Shown one piece after another: positions 18,955 through 28,223 of a DNA stretch of 64,000 bases. The notes beneath the pieces were generated by a model. That model worked only from the letters and a program-made list of their open reading frames with translations. It made no database searches and was not told where the DNA came from. The translations under genes and the position numbers were made by a program. This DNA is from Winogradskyella flava (GTDB taxonomy: Bacteria > Bacteroidota > Bacteroidia > Flavobacteriales > Flavobacteriaceae): positions 1-64,000 of the forward strand of contig NZ_JACLCP010000006.1 of the NCBI RefSeq assembly GCF_014243395.1, given 5' to 3'. Numbering within the stretch: position 1 is the first letter of the stretch; every line of letters begins with the position of its first letter.

Positions 18955-20598
18955 ATGGCAGAAGTAATTAACATGCCGCGATTAAGCGATACCATGGAAG
19001 AGGGCACTGTTGCTACCTGGTTAAAAAAGGTTGGTGATAGGATTGAAGAGGGTGATATTTTGGCAGAGATCGAGACTGATAAGGCAACTATGGAATTCGA
19101 ATCCTTCAATGAGGGGACCTTATTACATATTGGAATTGAAGAAGGTGCCACAGCAAAAGTAGATACACTTTTGGCGATTATTGGTGAAGAAGGCGAGGAT
19201 ATCTCTGCTTTATTGAGTGCAGGAGCGAGTGCTGAAGAATCAGACACTATTCCAGAAGCTGAAGATGAAGAAAAAGATATCTCAGATGTTGATTTTGATT
19301 CTGGGTCTAATGAAGAGTTACCCGAGGGAGTTACTATTGTAACTATGCCGCGCCTCAGTGATACCATGGAAGAAGGAACCGTTGCCACTTGGTTAAAGAA
19401 AGTAGGAGATGAGGTAGAAGAAGGTGATATTTTGGCAGAGATTGAAACAGATAAAGCGACTATGGAGTTTGAATCTTTTCAGTCAGGTATCTTATTGCAT
19501 GTAGGATTGCAAGAGGGAGATTCTGCAAAAGTCGATGCGTTATTGGCAATTATTGGCCCAAAAGGTACTGATGTTTCAGGTATAGCTAAAAACTTTAAAG
19601 TAGGTGGAGACGAACCAAAAAAGGAGTCGAAACCAGAACCTAAGGCTGTGACGAGCTCATCAAATAAAGAAACAAAAAAAGAAATTTCAAAACCAAGTAC
19701 TTCTGTCACTTCGAGCGGAGTCGAGAAGTCTTCAACTTCTAACGGTAGGCTTTTCATTTCACCTCTAGCCAAAAAAATGGCAGAGGAAAAAGGCATCAAT
19801 TTATCTCAAGTTAGTGGATCCGGAGAAAATGGTAGAATTGTGAAGCGAGACATCGAGAACTTTACGCCTGGAGCCCATTCGCTTGCTACTGTAGCGAAGT
19901 TTGTGCCATCAGGACAAGAAGATTTTGATGAAGTTCCAAACTCAAATATGCGTAAGGCGATTGCCAAGAATCTGGCGAAGTCCAAATTTACAGCACCACA
20001 CTATTATTTAAATGTGGAGTTTGACATGGAAAATGCCATGGCTTTTAGAGCACAATACAATTCTCTACCAGACACAAAGATATCCTACAACGATATGATT
20101 GTTAAGGCCTGTGCTTTAGCTTTACGTGAGCATCCACAAGTTAACTCGCAATGGTTCGATGATAGAATGAAATTAAATAATCATGTACATATTGGTGTTG
20201 CAGTTGCTGTTCCAGATGGTTTAGTGGTGCCAGTTGTTAAATTTGCAAACGAGCAGAGTTTAACGCAAATTGGTGCAGCTGTTAAAGAATTTGCTGGTAA
20301 GGCGAGAAACAAAAAGTTGACTTTAGATGAAATGGATGGTAGTACCTTTACAATTTCTAATTTAGGTATGTTTGGTATAGAGAGTTTTACGTCGATTATC
20401 AATCAACCTAATTCGGCAATATTATCTGTAGGTGCTATTGTGTCTAAGCCTGTAGTTAAGGGAGGTCAAGTTGTTCCTGGGAATACTATGAAGCTTACTA
20501 TGGCATGTGATCATAGAACGGTAGATGGAGCTACAGGAGCGCAATTTCTTCAGACTTTAAAGGGTTATATCGAAAATCCTGTGACCATGTTGGTTTAG
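18955..20598 (+). CDS. PDH complex E2, dihydrolipoamide acetyltransferase
   Basis: Core of the pyruvate dehydrogenase complex; passes the acetyl group from E1 to CoA. Two tandem lipoyl domains (residues about 1-75 and 130-205) each carry ETDKATMEFES with the lipoylated lysine. They are followed by a Ser/Lys-rich linker, a subunit-binding domain (FISPLAKKMAEEKG...GRIVKRDI, about 262-302) and the catalytic domain ending with DHRTVDGATGAQFL, whose His and Asp match the active site. The linker contains a DNA repeat (19704-19731) listed separately. Length is 547 residues. Confidence 0.95.
   Translation: MAEVINMPRLSDTMEEGTVATWLKKVGDRIEEGDILAEIETDKATMEFESFNEGTLLHIGIEEGATAKVDTLLAIIGEEGEDISALLSAGASAEESDTIPEAEDEEKDISDVDFDSGSNEELPEGVTIVTMPRLSDTMEEGTVATWLKKVGDEVEEGDILAEIETDKATMEFESFQSGILLHVGLQEGDSAKVDALLAIIGPKGTDVSGIAKNFKVGGDEPKKESKPEPKAVTSSSNKETKKEISKPSTSVTSSGVEKSSTSNGRLFISPLAKKMAEEKGINLSQVSGSGENGRIVKRDIENFTPGAHSLATVAKFVPSGQEDFDEVPNSNMRKAIAKNLAKSKFTAPHYYLNVEFDMENAMAFRAQYNSLPDTKISYNDMIVKACALALREHPQVNSQWFDDRMKLNNHVHIGVAVAVPDGLVVPVVKFANEQSLTQIGAAVKEFAGKARNKKLTLDEMDGSTFTISNLGMFGIESFTSIINQPNSAILSVGAIVSKPVVKGGQVVPGNTMKLTMACDHRTVDGATGAQFLQTLKGYIENPVTMLV
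19704..19731 (+). repeat. Flavobacterial dispersed-repeat-like element inside the E2 linker
   Basis: The stretch CACTTCGAGCGGAGTCGAGA and its flanks form an imperfect inverted repeat (CTTCGA around GCGGAG, then TCGAGAAG). To my knowledge it matches an element scattered between genes in flavobacterial genomes. Here it is read in frame as part of the E2 linker (VTSSGVEKS). That it is a genomic repeat is recollection, not shown by this window. Confidence 0.5.
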
Positions 20599-20630
20599 AC
20601 TATTTTGAAGTTCAGAATTTATAATATTAT

Positions 20631-20667
20631 AAATCCTGTTTCAATTGTTTGAAACAGGATTTTTTTA
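20631..20667 (+). terminator. Terminator after the PDH E2 gene
   Basis: Long stem with arms AATCCTGTTTCAA and TTTGAAACAGGATT followed by T7. Confidence 0.88.
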
Positions 20668-20689
20668 TCTTTAAAACTTAATAAATTTC

Positions 20690-21673
20690 ATGATGAAAAA
20701 AATACTTTCAATATTCATTATCATATTACTAGTGTCTTGTGCAATTAAAAAAAAGGGAGCAGATGGCGAAGATGGTAAAGACGCAACCAGCGCAGAGAAA
20801 ATAGAAATTACTGCTACCGATATTAAAACAAGTATGGAATATCTAGCTTCGGACGAGCTAGACGGAAGAGCTACTGGAAGTGAAGGTATTGAAAAGGCTG
20901 CTGTCTTTATTGAAAACTATTTTAAGACTAATGATATAATGCCTTATTTTGAAACCTATAGGGACACATTTAAATTAGGTGAGTTGATTGGCTATAATCT
21001 GGTTGGAATGATAGAAGGTAACGATCCTAACTTAAAAAATGAATTTATCATTTTAGGTGGGCACTACGATCATATAGGTAAAGGTAAAGAGGTTAACAGC
21101 GATAGTATTGCTAATGGTGCTAATGATGACGCTTCAGGTACCATTGCAGCTATGGAGTTTGGGAGATATTTTTCCAAATCAAAATCTAATAAACGTAGTA
21201 TTTTAATTACGTTGTATTCAGCTGAGGAAATGGGTTTAAAAGGTTCTGGGCATTTGGCAGAACGATTAAAACAATCTGGTTTGAATACCTACACTATGAT
21301 AAATTTTGAAATGATTGGTGTGCCAAGAGCGGCAGATAAATCCATGGCTTATATGAGTGGTTATAACCGCTCCAATTTTGCGCCAATATTAAATAAATAT
21401 GCCGGCGAAGAAGTTGTTGGATTTTTTCCTAAGGCAAAAGAATTTCAATTGTTTTTTAGGTCAGATAATTTCCCATTCTTTAAGGAGTTTAATATGCCAG
21501 CTCATGCTATTTCAACTTTTGACTTTACAAATTTTGATTATTACCATCATGTAGATGATGAAGCAGATAAGATGGACTATGATCATATGGCTAGTTTTAT
21601 CAACAAAATGATTCCTGCATTGGAAGGAATGATGAATGCACCCACCAAAGAAGTTGTTTTAAGCGATGAGTAA
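20690..21673 (+). CDS. M28-family metallopeptidase lipoprotein
   Basis: Zinc aminopeptidase-type hydrolase, probably periplasmic and lipid-anchored: the N-terminus is a short hydrophobic signal ending LLVSC. Zinc-ligand motifs of M28 are present: GGHYDHIG, GANDDASG, AEEMGLKGS, and a late His in DYYHHVDDEADKM. Length is 327 residues. The last eight bases overlap the next gene, so the two are probably cotranslated. Its natural substrates are unknown. Confidence 0.88.
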   Translation: MMKKILSIFIIILLVSCAIKKKGADGEDGKDATSAEKIEITATDIKTSMEYLASDELDGRATGSEGIEKAAVFIENYFKTNDIMPYFETYRDTFKLGELIGYNLVGMIEGNDPNLKNEFIILGGHYDHIGKGKEVNSDSIANGANDDASGTIAAMEFGRYFSKSKSNKRSILITLYSAEEMGLKGSGHLAERLKQSGLNTYTMINFEMIGVPRAADKSMAYMSGYNRSNFAPILNKYAGEEVVGFFPKAKEFQLFFRSDNFPFFKEFNMPAHAISTFDFTNFDYYHHVDDEADKMDYDHMASFINKMIPALEGMMNAPTKEVVLSDE

Positions 21674-22349
21674 AAATATAATCATTACAGGTACTAGTAG
21701 AGGGATTGGTTTTGAACTAGTGCACCTTTTTGCTAATCAAGGTCACAATGTTTTAGCATTATCAAGAAATGCTCAACCTGTGAACAATTTACATTTTGAG
21801 AACATCACTTCGTTTGCGTTTGATTTATGCAACAATGAAGACTATAAAAAAGTCCAAGAATTTATTGCTGAAGAATGGAAGTATGCAGACATTCTAGTAA
21901 ATAATGCAGGTACTTTATTAAATAAACCTTTCGCCGAAACAACGTTTGAAGATTTTGAGTACGTGTATCGAACCAATGTTTTTGGAGTATCTGAAATGAC
22001 TAGAATTGTACTGCCGTTCATGAAACAAGATGGACATGTCGTTACCATCAGTAGTATGGGAGGCATTCAGGGGAGTGTTAAATTCCCTGGGCTTTCGGCC
22101 TATAGCTCTAGTAAGGGTGCAGTAATTGCGTTAACAGAATTATTAGCAGAGGAGTATAAAGAGACTGGACCACAGTTTAATGTTTTAGCTTTAGGCGCAG
22201 TACAAACAGAAATGTTAAAGGAAGCTTTTCCAGGTTTTGATGCCCCTACATCGGCTGTACAAATGGCAACTTATATTCACGATTTTGCACTTACTGGAAA
22301 TAAATATTACAATGGCAAAGTGCTTCAGGTTTCAAATTCCACACCTTGA
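21666..22349 (+). CDS. Short-chain dehydrogenase/reductase
   Basis: NAD(P)-dependent oxidoreductase with the classical SDR pattern: TGTSRGIGFEL for cofactor binding (residues about 8-18), NNAG, the active-site Ser in ISSMGG and YSSSKG (Tyr and Lys). Length is 227 residues. It overlaps the M28 peptidase gene by eight bases. Substrate is unknown. Confidence 0.9.
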   Translation: MSKNIIITGTSRGIGFELVHLFANQGHNVLALSRNAQPVNNLHFENITSFAFDLCNNEDYKKVQEFIAEEWKYADILVNNAGTLLNKPFAETTFEDFEYVYRTNVFGVSEMTRIVLPFMKQDGHVVTISSMGGIQGSVKFPGLSAYSSSKGAVIALTELLAEEYKETGPQFNVLALGAVQTEMLKEAFPGFDAPTSAVQMATYIHDFALTGNKYYNGKVLQVSNSTP

Positions 22350-22410
22350 ATTTAGTCAATTAAGATTCTATTAACATTAATTTGTTAATAAATTGAAAGA
22401 TTATGACTAC

Positions 22411-22430
22411 AAATGTTAAATTTAACATTT
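22411..22430. promoter_or_regulatory. Perfect 20-bp palindrome before the type-B cargo gene
   Basis: AAATGTTAAATTTAACATTT is self-complementary over all 20 bases and ends 22 bases before the TTG start at 22453. It could be an operator or part of the promoter region. No protein is assigned. Confidence 0.45.
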
Positions 22431-22452
22431 ACCTTTCGACAAATTAACAGCA

Positions 22453-25224
22453 TTGAACATTATTAGGGGGATAGCATTAGCTATAATTGTGTTTTTTTCT
22501 GCAGTCTTGCATGCACAATGTAATTTAGAGGAGACCATTGTTATTTGTGATATGACACAAATAGACAGTAACAACGATGGCACACCAGATGGCATCATTA
22601 ATTTGTATGATGAATACACCAATCTTACCGGAAACACGATTCAAGCTGGAACTTGGTTTGATCCAGGTTTTAATTTTGCACTAAATGCAATTACAGGTGA
22701 TTTATTTCTATGGGACTTAAACGAGTCTTCAACAACTACTACAGATTACCAATTTCAACTGACCAACGCTGATTGTGGTTCAGATATCGCCTTGACCATT
22801 AATTTAGTTTTAGGCCCATTTTCTGGTATTGCATTGCCTACAAACTTGGAGGATGTTAATGTGCAAGTCTGTGATTCGGGTTCCACACCTTTAGATTTAT
22901 GTATTCCGCTTCCTGATATCGATCTTTTCGAAGCACTAGAATCGCTTCCAAGTCCACATGCTAATGGTCAATGGACTTATGAGGGTAGTAGTCCAAACTT
23001 TATAGAAGTTGTTGGGTCTGAGTTATTCGTTACGGTACCCTACCAAGCAGGACCTCCGTTAGTTGATGAAGAAACGTTTGAACTTATTTATACGGTTCCA
23101 GGTATAGCGCCTTGTAATGTTGAACAAGAAACAAGAGTGAAAATTTCGGTGGTTAGAGAAGTTTTCTCTGGACTAGCCCAAAACAAAAGAATTTGCGAAG
23201 ATCTAATTGTAAATGGAGTGTATGATAATGATATTGATTTGACTGATGATGATTATTTATTATTTGAAGACATAGAAGGGACATGGTCAATGGATATGTT
23301 TGGTCAGATTTCTACCTTGGGAGATTCTGTGATAAATATAAACGCCATCTATCAGCAAATAATATCGAATAATCCAAGATTTGGATGTGTTGACGTTGAT
23401 TTTACATATTCCGTAGATCAACGATCTGGTGTTTGTGATGATTCACAATCAACTATCAGTTTTAAAATCTACGAATACTTAAGGCCTTTTTCTCAATCCA
23501 CCTTTCCAGAGTTTTGTGAAGATGATGAGTCAATACCAGCAACTATTAACCTGTACGATCAATTGGGTTTCTCTAACGATAACGGTGTTGTGTATGATTA
23601 TCCATCTGATTCATGTACACAGTGGAATTTTGTCTCAGGACCTTCAGATTTGGGTCTAGTGAGTAATGAAGGAGGTTGTGCACCTTCTATAGATTATTCT
23701 TATTTGGCTCCAGTAAATTTAACAGGTGCTGAACCTGGTACATATGTTTTTCGTTATACGGTTAGTCCAGAAATAAATTGTAATCCAGATAATTTTGAAG
23801 TGTTGAATTACATAGATGCTTGTACATCTGAAGTTGATACTTCTGGTTTTTGTGGTTCAGAATCAGCAGAGGTAGTTATTGTAGTACATCCTAAAAACTA
23901 TGCTGGTGAAGATACAGTAGATCTTTCATTTTGTTCAGGAGATCTAGGGAACACCATAGATTTAATTTCATTACTAAATACTAATGGTATTGATGACCCA
24001 ATATATGTTGGTCCATTTGGAACCTGGGTTGATTTAGATACGGGTAGTGCCATAACTAGTCCATTTGTTTTACCGGTAATAAACGATCAGCAAACCTTTA
24101 ATTTTCAATATAATATTACAAATGCGAATAATTGTAATGAAGAAGCAACCTTGTCATTTACTGTATTTGAGCAATATCAAGCAGGCACAAATAGTACAAC
24201 CCAGATTTGCAGTGATGATAGCAGTTTTAATTTATTTGATTTATTGGGGAGCAATGCCAGTACAATTGGAAGTTGGACAGGACCGAACGGTTTTGTTTCG
24301 AATGTAAGTGATGTCATTTTTGATCCATCTACCTTTGAAGCAGGTGATTATATGTATTCTGTGCCAGATAATGGTGGTACATCCATTATGTGTTCTGGTG
24401 GTCAGGCAACTGTAACTGTCACTATTCTACAGAATGGTAGTGCTGGTTCCGATATGCAAGCTACAGTTTGTAGATCAGATGACCAGTTAGATTTACAATC
24501 TATACTTGATTCTGCTGCTGATTCTGGAGGTACATTTCAAGATATTGATGGTACAAATGCCTTAAATGGTAGTATAGTCAATTTATCTTTACTAAATGAA
24601 GGTATGTATAGTTTTCAATATACAATACAAGATAATCCTCAATGTACCCCATCAATTGCAATTCTTACCATAGATGTAATTGATGTGATGTCACCAAATG
24701 TTGAAAATCAAACGTTTTGTCTTGCTGATGCAGCTACAATCTCTGATTTAGAAATACTCAGTTCAGCCTTTGATTTTATGTGGTATGATACGTCAACATC
24801 AACAGATGCTTTACCATCAGACTTATTATTAGTCGATGGTGAAGATTATTTTGTTTCTGCAATTAATAGTGATGGTTGTGAGTCCGATCGAATACAAATA
24901 AGCGTTAATCTACTGCCTTTTAATGATAGCTCTTGCAATGATTGCGAAATTAATGATGGTATTTCAGATAATGACGATAATGAAAATGAGGTATTGGATT
25001 TGTGTAATCTACCAGTGATATTCCCTGAATTTGAAATCAAAATCTACAACCGCTATGGTAGCATAGTATATAAAGGAAACAACAATACATCGCTATTTGA
25101 TGGTACGTCAAATGTATCATTGACCATTGGTTCTAAATTACCTTCAGGCACTTATTTTTATGTGTTTAATCCCAATGATGGCCTAACAGACCCTTTTCAA
25201 GGAAGTGTGTATTTAAGTAGATAA
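22453..25224 (+). CDS. Large secreted protein with type-B (gliding-associated) sorting domain
   Basis: Probable cell-surface or adhesin-like T9SS cargo. The 923-residue protein has a signal peptide (LAIIVFFSAVLHAQ), then several beta-sandwich-like repeats rich in Asp, Asn and Thr with many cysteines. The C-terminal domain (FEIKIYNRYGSIVYKG...LPSGTYFYVF, last 90 or so residues) resembles the gliding-motility-associated type-B domain. The start is TTG: a stop lies upstream in frame and no ATG precedes the signal peptide. The next gene is PorP/SprF-like, 10 bases away, the partner class expected for type-B cargo. Confidence 0.82.
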   Translation: MNIIRGIALAIIVFFSAVLHAQCNLEETIVICDMTQIDSNNDGTPDGIINLYDEYTNLTGNTIQAGTWFDPGFNFALNAITGDLFLWDLNESSTTTTDYQFQLTNADCGSDIALTINLVLGPFSGIALPTNLEDVNVQVCDSGSTPLDLCIPLPDIDLFEALESLPSPHANGQWTYEGSSPNFIEVVGSELFVTVPYQAGPPLVDEETFELIYTVPGIAPCNVEQETRVKISVVREVFSGLAQNKRICEDLIVNGVYDNDIDLTDDDYLLFEDIEGTWSMDMFGQISTLGDSVININAIYQQIISNNPRFGCVDVDFTYSVDQRSGVCDDSQSTISFKIYEYLRPFSQSTFPEFCEDDESIPATINLYDQLGFSNDNGVVYDYPSDSCTQWNFVSGPSDLGLVSNEGGCAPSIDYSYLAPVNLTGAEPGTYVFRYTVSPEINCNPDNFEVLNYIDACTSEVDTSGFCGSESAEVVIVVHPKNYAGEDTVDLSFCSGDLGNTIDLISLLNTNGIDDPIYVGPFGTWVDLDTGSAITSPFVLPVINDQQTFNFQYNITNANNCNEEATLSFTVFEQYQAGTNSTTQICSDDSSFNLFDLLGSNASTIGSWTGPNGFVSNVSDVIFDPSTFEAGDYMYSVPDNGGTSIMCSGGQATVTVTILQNGSAGSDMQATVCRSDDQLDLQSILDSAADSGGTFQDIDGTNALNGSIVNLSLLNEGMYSFQYTIQDNPQCTPSIAILTIDVIDVMSPNVENQTFCLADAATISDLEILSSAFDFMWYDTSTSTDALPSDLLLVDGEDYFVSAINSDGCESDRIQISVNLLPFNDSSCNDCEINDGISDNDDNENEVLDLCNLPVIFPEFEIKIYNRYGSIVYKGNNNTSLFDGTSNVSLTIGSKLPSGTYFYVFNPNDGLTDPFQGSVYLSR

Positions 25225-25234
25225 GAGTAATAGA

Positions 25235-26146
25235 ATGAAACTAAAACTATACATTTTAATCTTTTTATGTGGTGCTTCCTTATATGCACAGCAAGAGCCT
25301 CATTATACGCAGTACATGTATAATATGAGCATTATTAATCCTGCCTACATGATTAACGAAATGAGTATCGTAGAGGTTGGGACACTTTATCGTAGCCAAT
25401 GGGTGGGAATTGATGGAGCACCGAAAACGGCAAATGCCTTTGCTAATATACCATTAAGTGATAAGATTGAGATAAGTCTTAATTATCTTAATGATGAAAT
25501 AGGTGATAATATTAAACAAACGGAGAACGTTTTTAATGTTGATTTTGCATATAAGATTAAACTCACCGAGACACTAGATATGTCTTTTGGAATGAAAGTT
25601 GGATTTGATCATCTGAGCACAAATGTCTTCGAAAGTAATGTTAGTGGAGATCCTTTTTTCGATAATACGAGAAAGACAGTACTCAATATAGGCGCAGGTG
25701 CATTTATGTATCACGACAATTATTACATTGGCTTATCATCTCCAAATTTATTACCAAACGAAATAGATGCCAACAACGACGTATTTTATCAAAACAAACT
25801 TCACTTGTTTTTAATTGGAGGTTATGTTTTTGATATTAATCAAGATATAAAGCTCAAGCCATCCACAGTTATTAAACATGTTTTTGGAGCACCATTGTCA
25901 TTTGATATTTCTGCTAATGCCTTATATCAAGAAAAATTTGAATTAGGCGTTTCATACAGATACAATGATGCAGTTACTGCTATGGCAGGTATCGAGGTGT
26001 TTTCTGGTTTGAGATTTGGTTATGCTTACGATTTTAATACTAGCGCATTAAATGATTTTAATAATGGCAGTCACGAATTTATATTGACATATAAGTTTGA
26101 CGTGCTAGGTTTGAGTAAAAAATATTCATCTCCGAGATTTTATTGA
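25235..26146 (+). CDS. PorP/SprF-family type IX secretion membrane protein
   Basis: Outer-membrane beta-barrel that in studied flavobacteria helps secrete or anchor the adjacent type-B cargo. The 303-residue protein has a signal peptide (ending SLYAQ), then EPHYTQYMYNMSIINPAY, the N-terminal signature of the family, and beta strands up to a C-terminal YKFDVLGLSKKYSSPRFY. It lies between its likely cargo and an OmpA-type protein, with one base to the latter. Confidence 0.92.
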   Translation: MKLKLYILIFLCGASLYAQQEPHYTQYMYNMSIINPAYMINEMSIVEVGTLYRSQWVGIDGAPKTANAFANIPLSDKIEISLNYLNDEIGDNIKQTENVFNVDFAYKIKLTETLDMSFGMKVGFDHLSTNVFESNVSGDPFFDNTRKTVLNIGAGAFMYHDNYYIGLSSPNLLPNEIDANNDVFYQNKLHLFLIGGYVFDINQDIKLKPSTVIKHVFGAPLSFDISANALYQEKFELGVSYRYNDAVTAMAGIEVFSGLRFGYAYDFNTSALNDFNNGSHEFILTYKFDVLGLSKKYSSPRFY

Positions 26147-26147
26147 T

Positions 26148-28196
26148 ATGTTAAAAAGAGTTGTTTTAATTATAAACTTGATTTTTGTTTCGCAGTTTGT
26201 ATTTTCTCAGGCAAAATCTAGAGCGGATCGCTTTTTCGAGAAAGGTGATTATACGAATGCCGCAAAATATTATGAGATTGATCTAGAGTCTTCAAATCAT
26301 AAAAAAGATTTAGAAAATATTGTAATCTCTTACTATAATACTTTTGAATATGGAAAAGCTACACGCTACTTAAGACTATTGGTTAATGGGAGATTTGTGG
26401 AGGATGATAAGACTTATGACAATGAATTTAATTTTAAATATTATCAATTGCTATCGGCTTTAGGTGACTATGAAAAAGGTATCGATTATTTAGAACGTTA
26501 TAAAGGGAATGATTCAATCGCATTCAATAAAGATGACGCTATAAGTACAATAGAGGATTTTAAATTAATGGACTCTGATTATAAGATTGAGTTGGCTAAA
26601 TTCAATTCATCTGCTTCAGACTTTGGAGCTGTAAAGCATAATGAAAGCGTATATTTTACTTCAGATAGAGAGTCTGAAAGTAAGCTATTAGAGAAAAAAT
26701 TCAAATGGACGCATAGACCATTTTTGGATATTTATTCCGTTAGGGTATCAGAAGAGAACGATACTATTGGAGGTGTAGTAAAATTGCCTGAAAGCATTAA
26801 TTCAAAACTACATGAAGGGAATTTTTGCTTCAGTAAAAACGGTCTTACTATATATGTGTCACGAAGTAATTTTGTAGATGGCAAAAAGGAGTTTGACGAA
26901 GATGACAAGAACAATATTCATTTATATAAAGCTACACTGAATGAGGGTATTTGGTCAAATTTAGAGAAGTTACCTTTTAATATAGAAAAATACTCTTACC
27001 AGCATCCTGCTTTAAGTCCTGATGAGAAAAAACTGTATTTTTCTTCAAACCAAGATGATAGTATAGGTAGCTTTGATTTATATTATGTAGATATAAGCGA
27101 CGATGGTACTTTTGGAGAACCAGTTAATTTAGGTACTACAATCAATACAGTGAATAGGGAACATTTTCCATTTATTTCGGATGATGGTCACTTATTTTTC
27201 TCATCAAACGGACATCTGGGTTTAGGCATGTTAGACAATTTTGTGTCCGAATTTGTAGATGGCGCATTTACCAAGCCTGTAAACTTAGGTGCTCCAATTA
27301 ATTCTCAGTATGATGATTTCAGTCTTAATTACACTAATAAGACTCAGGGCTTTTTCGCATCAAACAGAAAGTATAAAGATGATAATATTTATAGTTTTGA
27401 TCAAACAGGTGAGATTTTTATTAGGGAATATATCAACAAATTTGAGATAAGAGATCAGCAAACTGAAGATTTTGTATCGAATGTTTCCGTTACATTGATA
27501 GATAGAAAAGGGAATCTCATTTATGAAAATACACTTGATTCCATTGCTAGTTTTAGTAAAAATCTCCTAGCGAATAATTATGTTCTTAATGCTTCAAGTC
27601 AAGGTTATCATAATGGTGTTTTAAGAGTTAAGGTTCTAGAAGAGCAGGATCAGAAACATCTATTATATCTAGAGAAATTGCCACCACCAAAACCACCAGA
27701 TCCACCAGACCCACCAGACCCTATTGAGGTTATAATCGCGGAAAAAAATATTGATGAGGACCTAAAAGAGGAAGATCCTAAACGATTCGAAATGTTGACA
27801 GATGTTGAAGGTCCACCTATTGTCCAGAAAGAGGGAAAATTATTTTTTGAGCTAGAGCCTATCTATTTTGATTTTGATAAATGGGATATTAGAGAAGATT
27901 CAAAAGTAATTTTAGATGAATTAGCGGAAAAACTAGAACGCTATCCTAATATCCATATAAAAATTAGCGCTCACACAGACAGCAGAGGTTCTGAGCGATA
28001 TAATCAAATTCTTTCTGAAAGACGCGCAGAATCAACAAGGAACTATTTAGCATTAGTAGGCTATGTTAACGCGAGACGAATAAAGTTTCAAGGATACGGA
28101 GAACTTTGGCCATTAGTAGATTGCCCCCAGAGTCAATGTACAGATGAGGAGTTTCAGATTAATAGGCGAAGTGAGTTTGAAATCGTGAAATATTAG
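26148..28196 (+). CDS. OmpA-family protein with TPR-like and PD40 repeats
   Basis: Probably tethers the outer-membrane complex to peptidoglycan. After a signal peptide (ending FVFSQA) come TPR-like helices (residues about 20-140), then PD40/WD40-like beta-propeller motifs (HPALSPDEKKLYFSSNQDD, HFPFISDDGHLFFSSNG; about 150-430). A carboxypeptidase-regulatory-like segment and a Pro-rich linker (PPKPPDPPDPPDP, about 513-525) precede the OmpA domain (PIYFDFDKWDIREDSK...SAHTDSRGSERYNQILSERRA). Length is 682 residues. This order is typical of the OmpA proteins beside PorP/SprF genes. Confidence 0.9.
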   Translation: MLKRVVLIINLIFVSQFVFSQAKSRADRFFEKGDYTNAAKYYEIDLESSNHKKDLENIVISYYNTFEYGKATRYLRLLVNGRFVEDDKTYDNEFNFKYYQLLSALGDYEKGIDYLERYKGNDSIAFNKDDAISTIEDFKLMDSDYKIELAKFNSSASDFGAVKHNESVYFTSDRESESKLLEKKFKWTHRPFLDIYSVRVSEENDTIGGVVKLPESINSKLHEGNFCFSKNGLTIYVSRSNFVDGKKEFDEDDKNNIHLYKATLNEGIWSNLEKLPFNIEKYSYQHPALSPDEKKLYFSSNQDDSIGSFDLYYVDISDDGTFGEPVNLGTTINTVNREHFPFISDDGHLFFSSNGHLGLGMLDNFVSEFVDGAFTKPVNLGAPINSQYDDFSLNYTNKTQGFFASNRKYKDDNIYSFDQTGEIFIREYINKFEIRDQQTEDFVSNVSVTLIDRKGNLIYENTLDSIASFSKNLLANNYVLNASSQGYHNGVLRVKVLEEQDQKHLLYLEKLPPPKPPDPPDPPDPIEVIIAEKNIDEDLKEEDPKRFEMLTDVEGPPIVQKEGKLFFELEPIYFDFDKWDIREDSKVILDELAEKLERYPNIHIKISAHTDSRGSERYNQILSERRAESTRNYLALVGYVNARRIKFQGYGELWPLVDCPQSQCTDEEFQINRRSEFEIVKY

Positions 28197-28223
28197 TGCT
28201 AAATTTAGATTTTTGTACTCAGT

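Noticed and set aside
18921-19388. 155-codon open frame antisense to the PDH E2 gene
   Set aside because: It mirrors the Ser-rich antisense of the lipoyl domains; no start context or family resemblance, and the E2 frame is certain.
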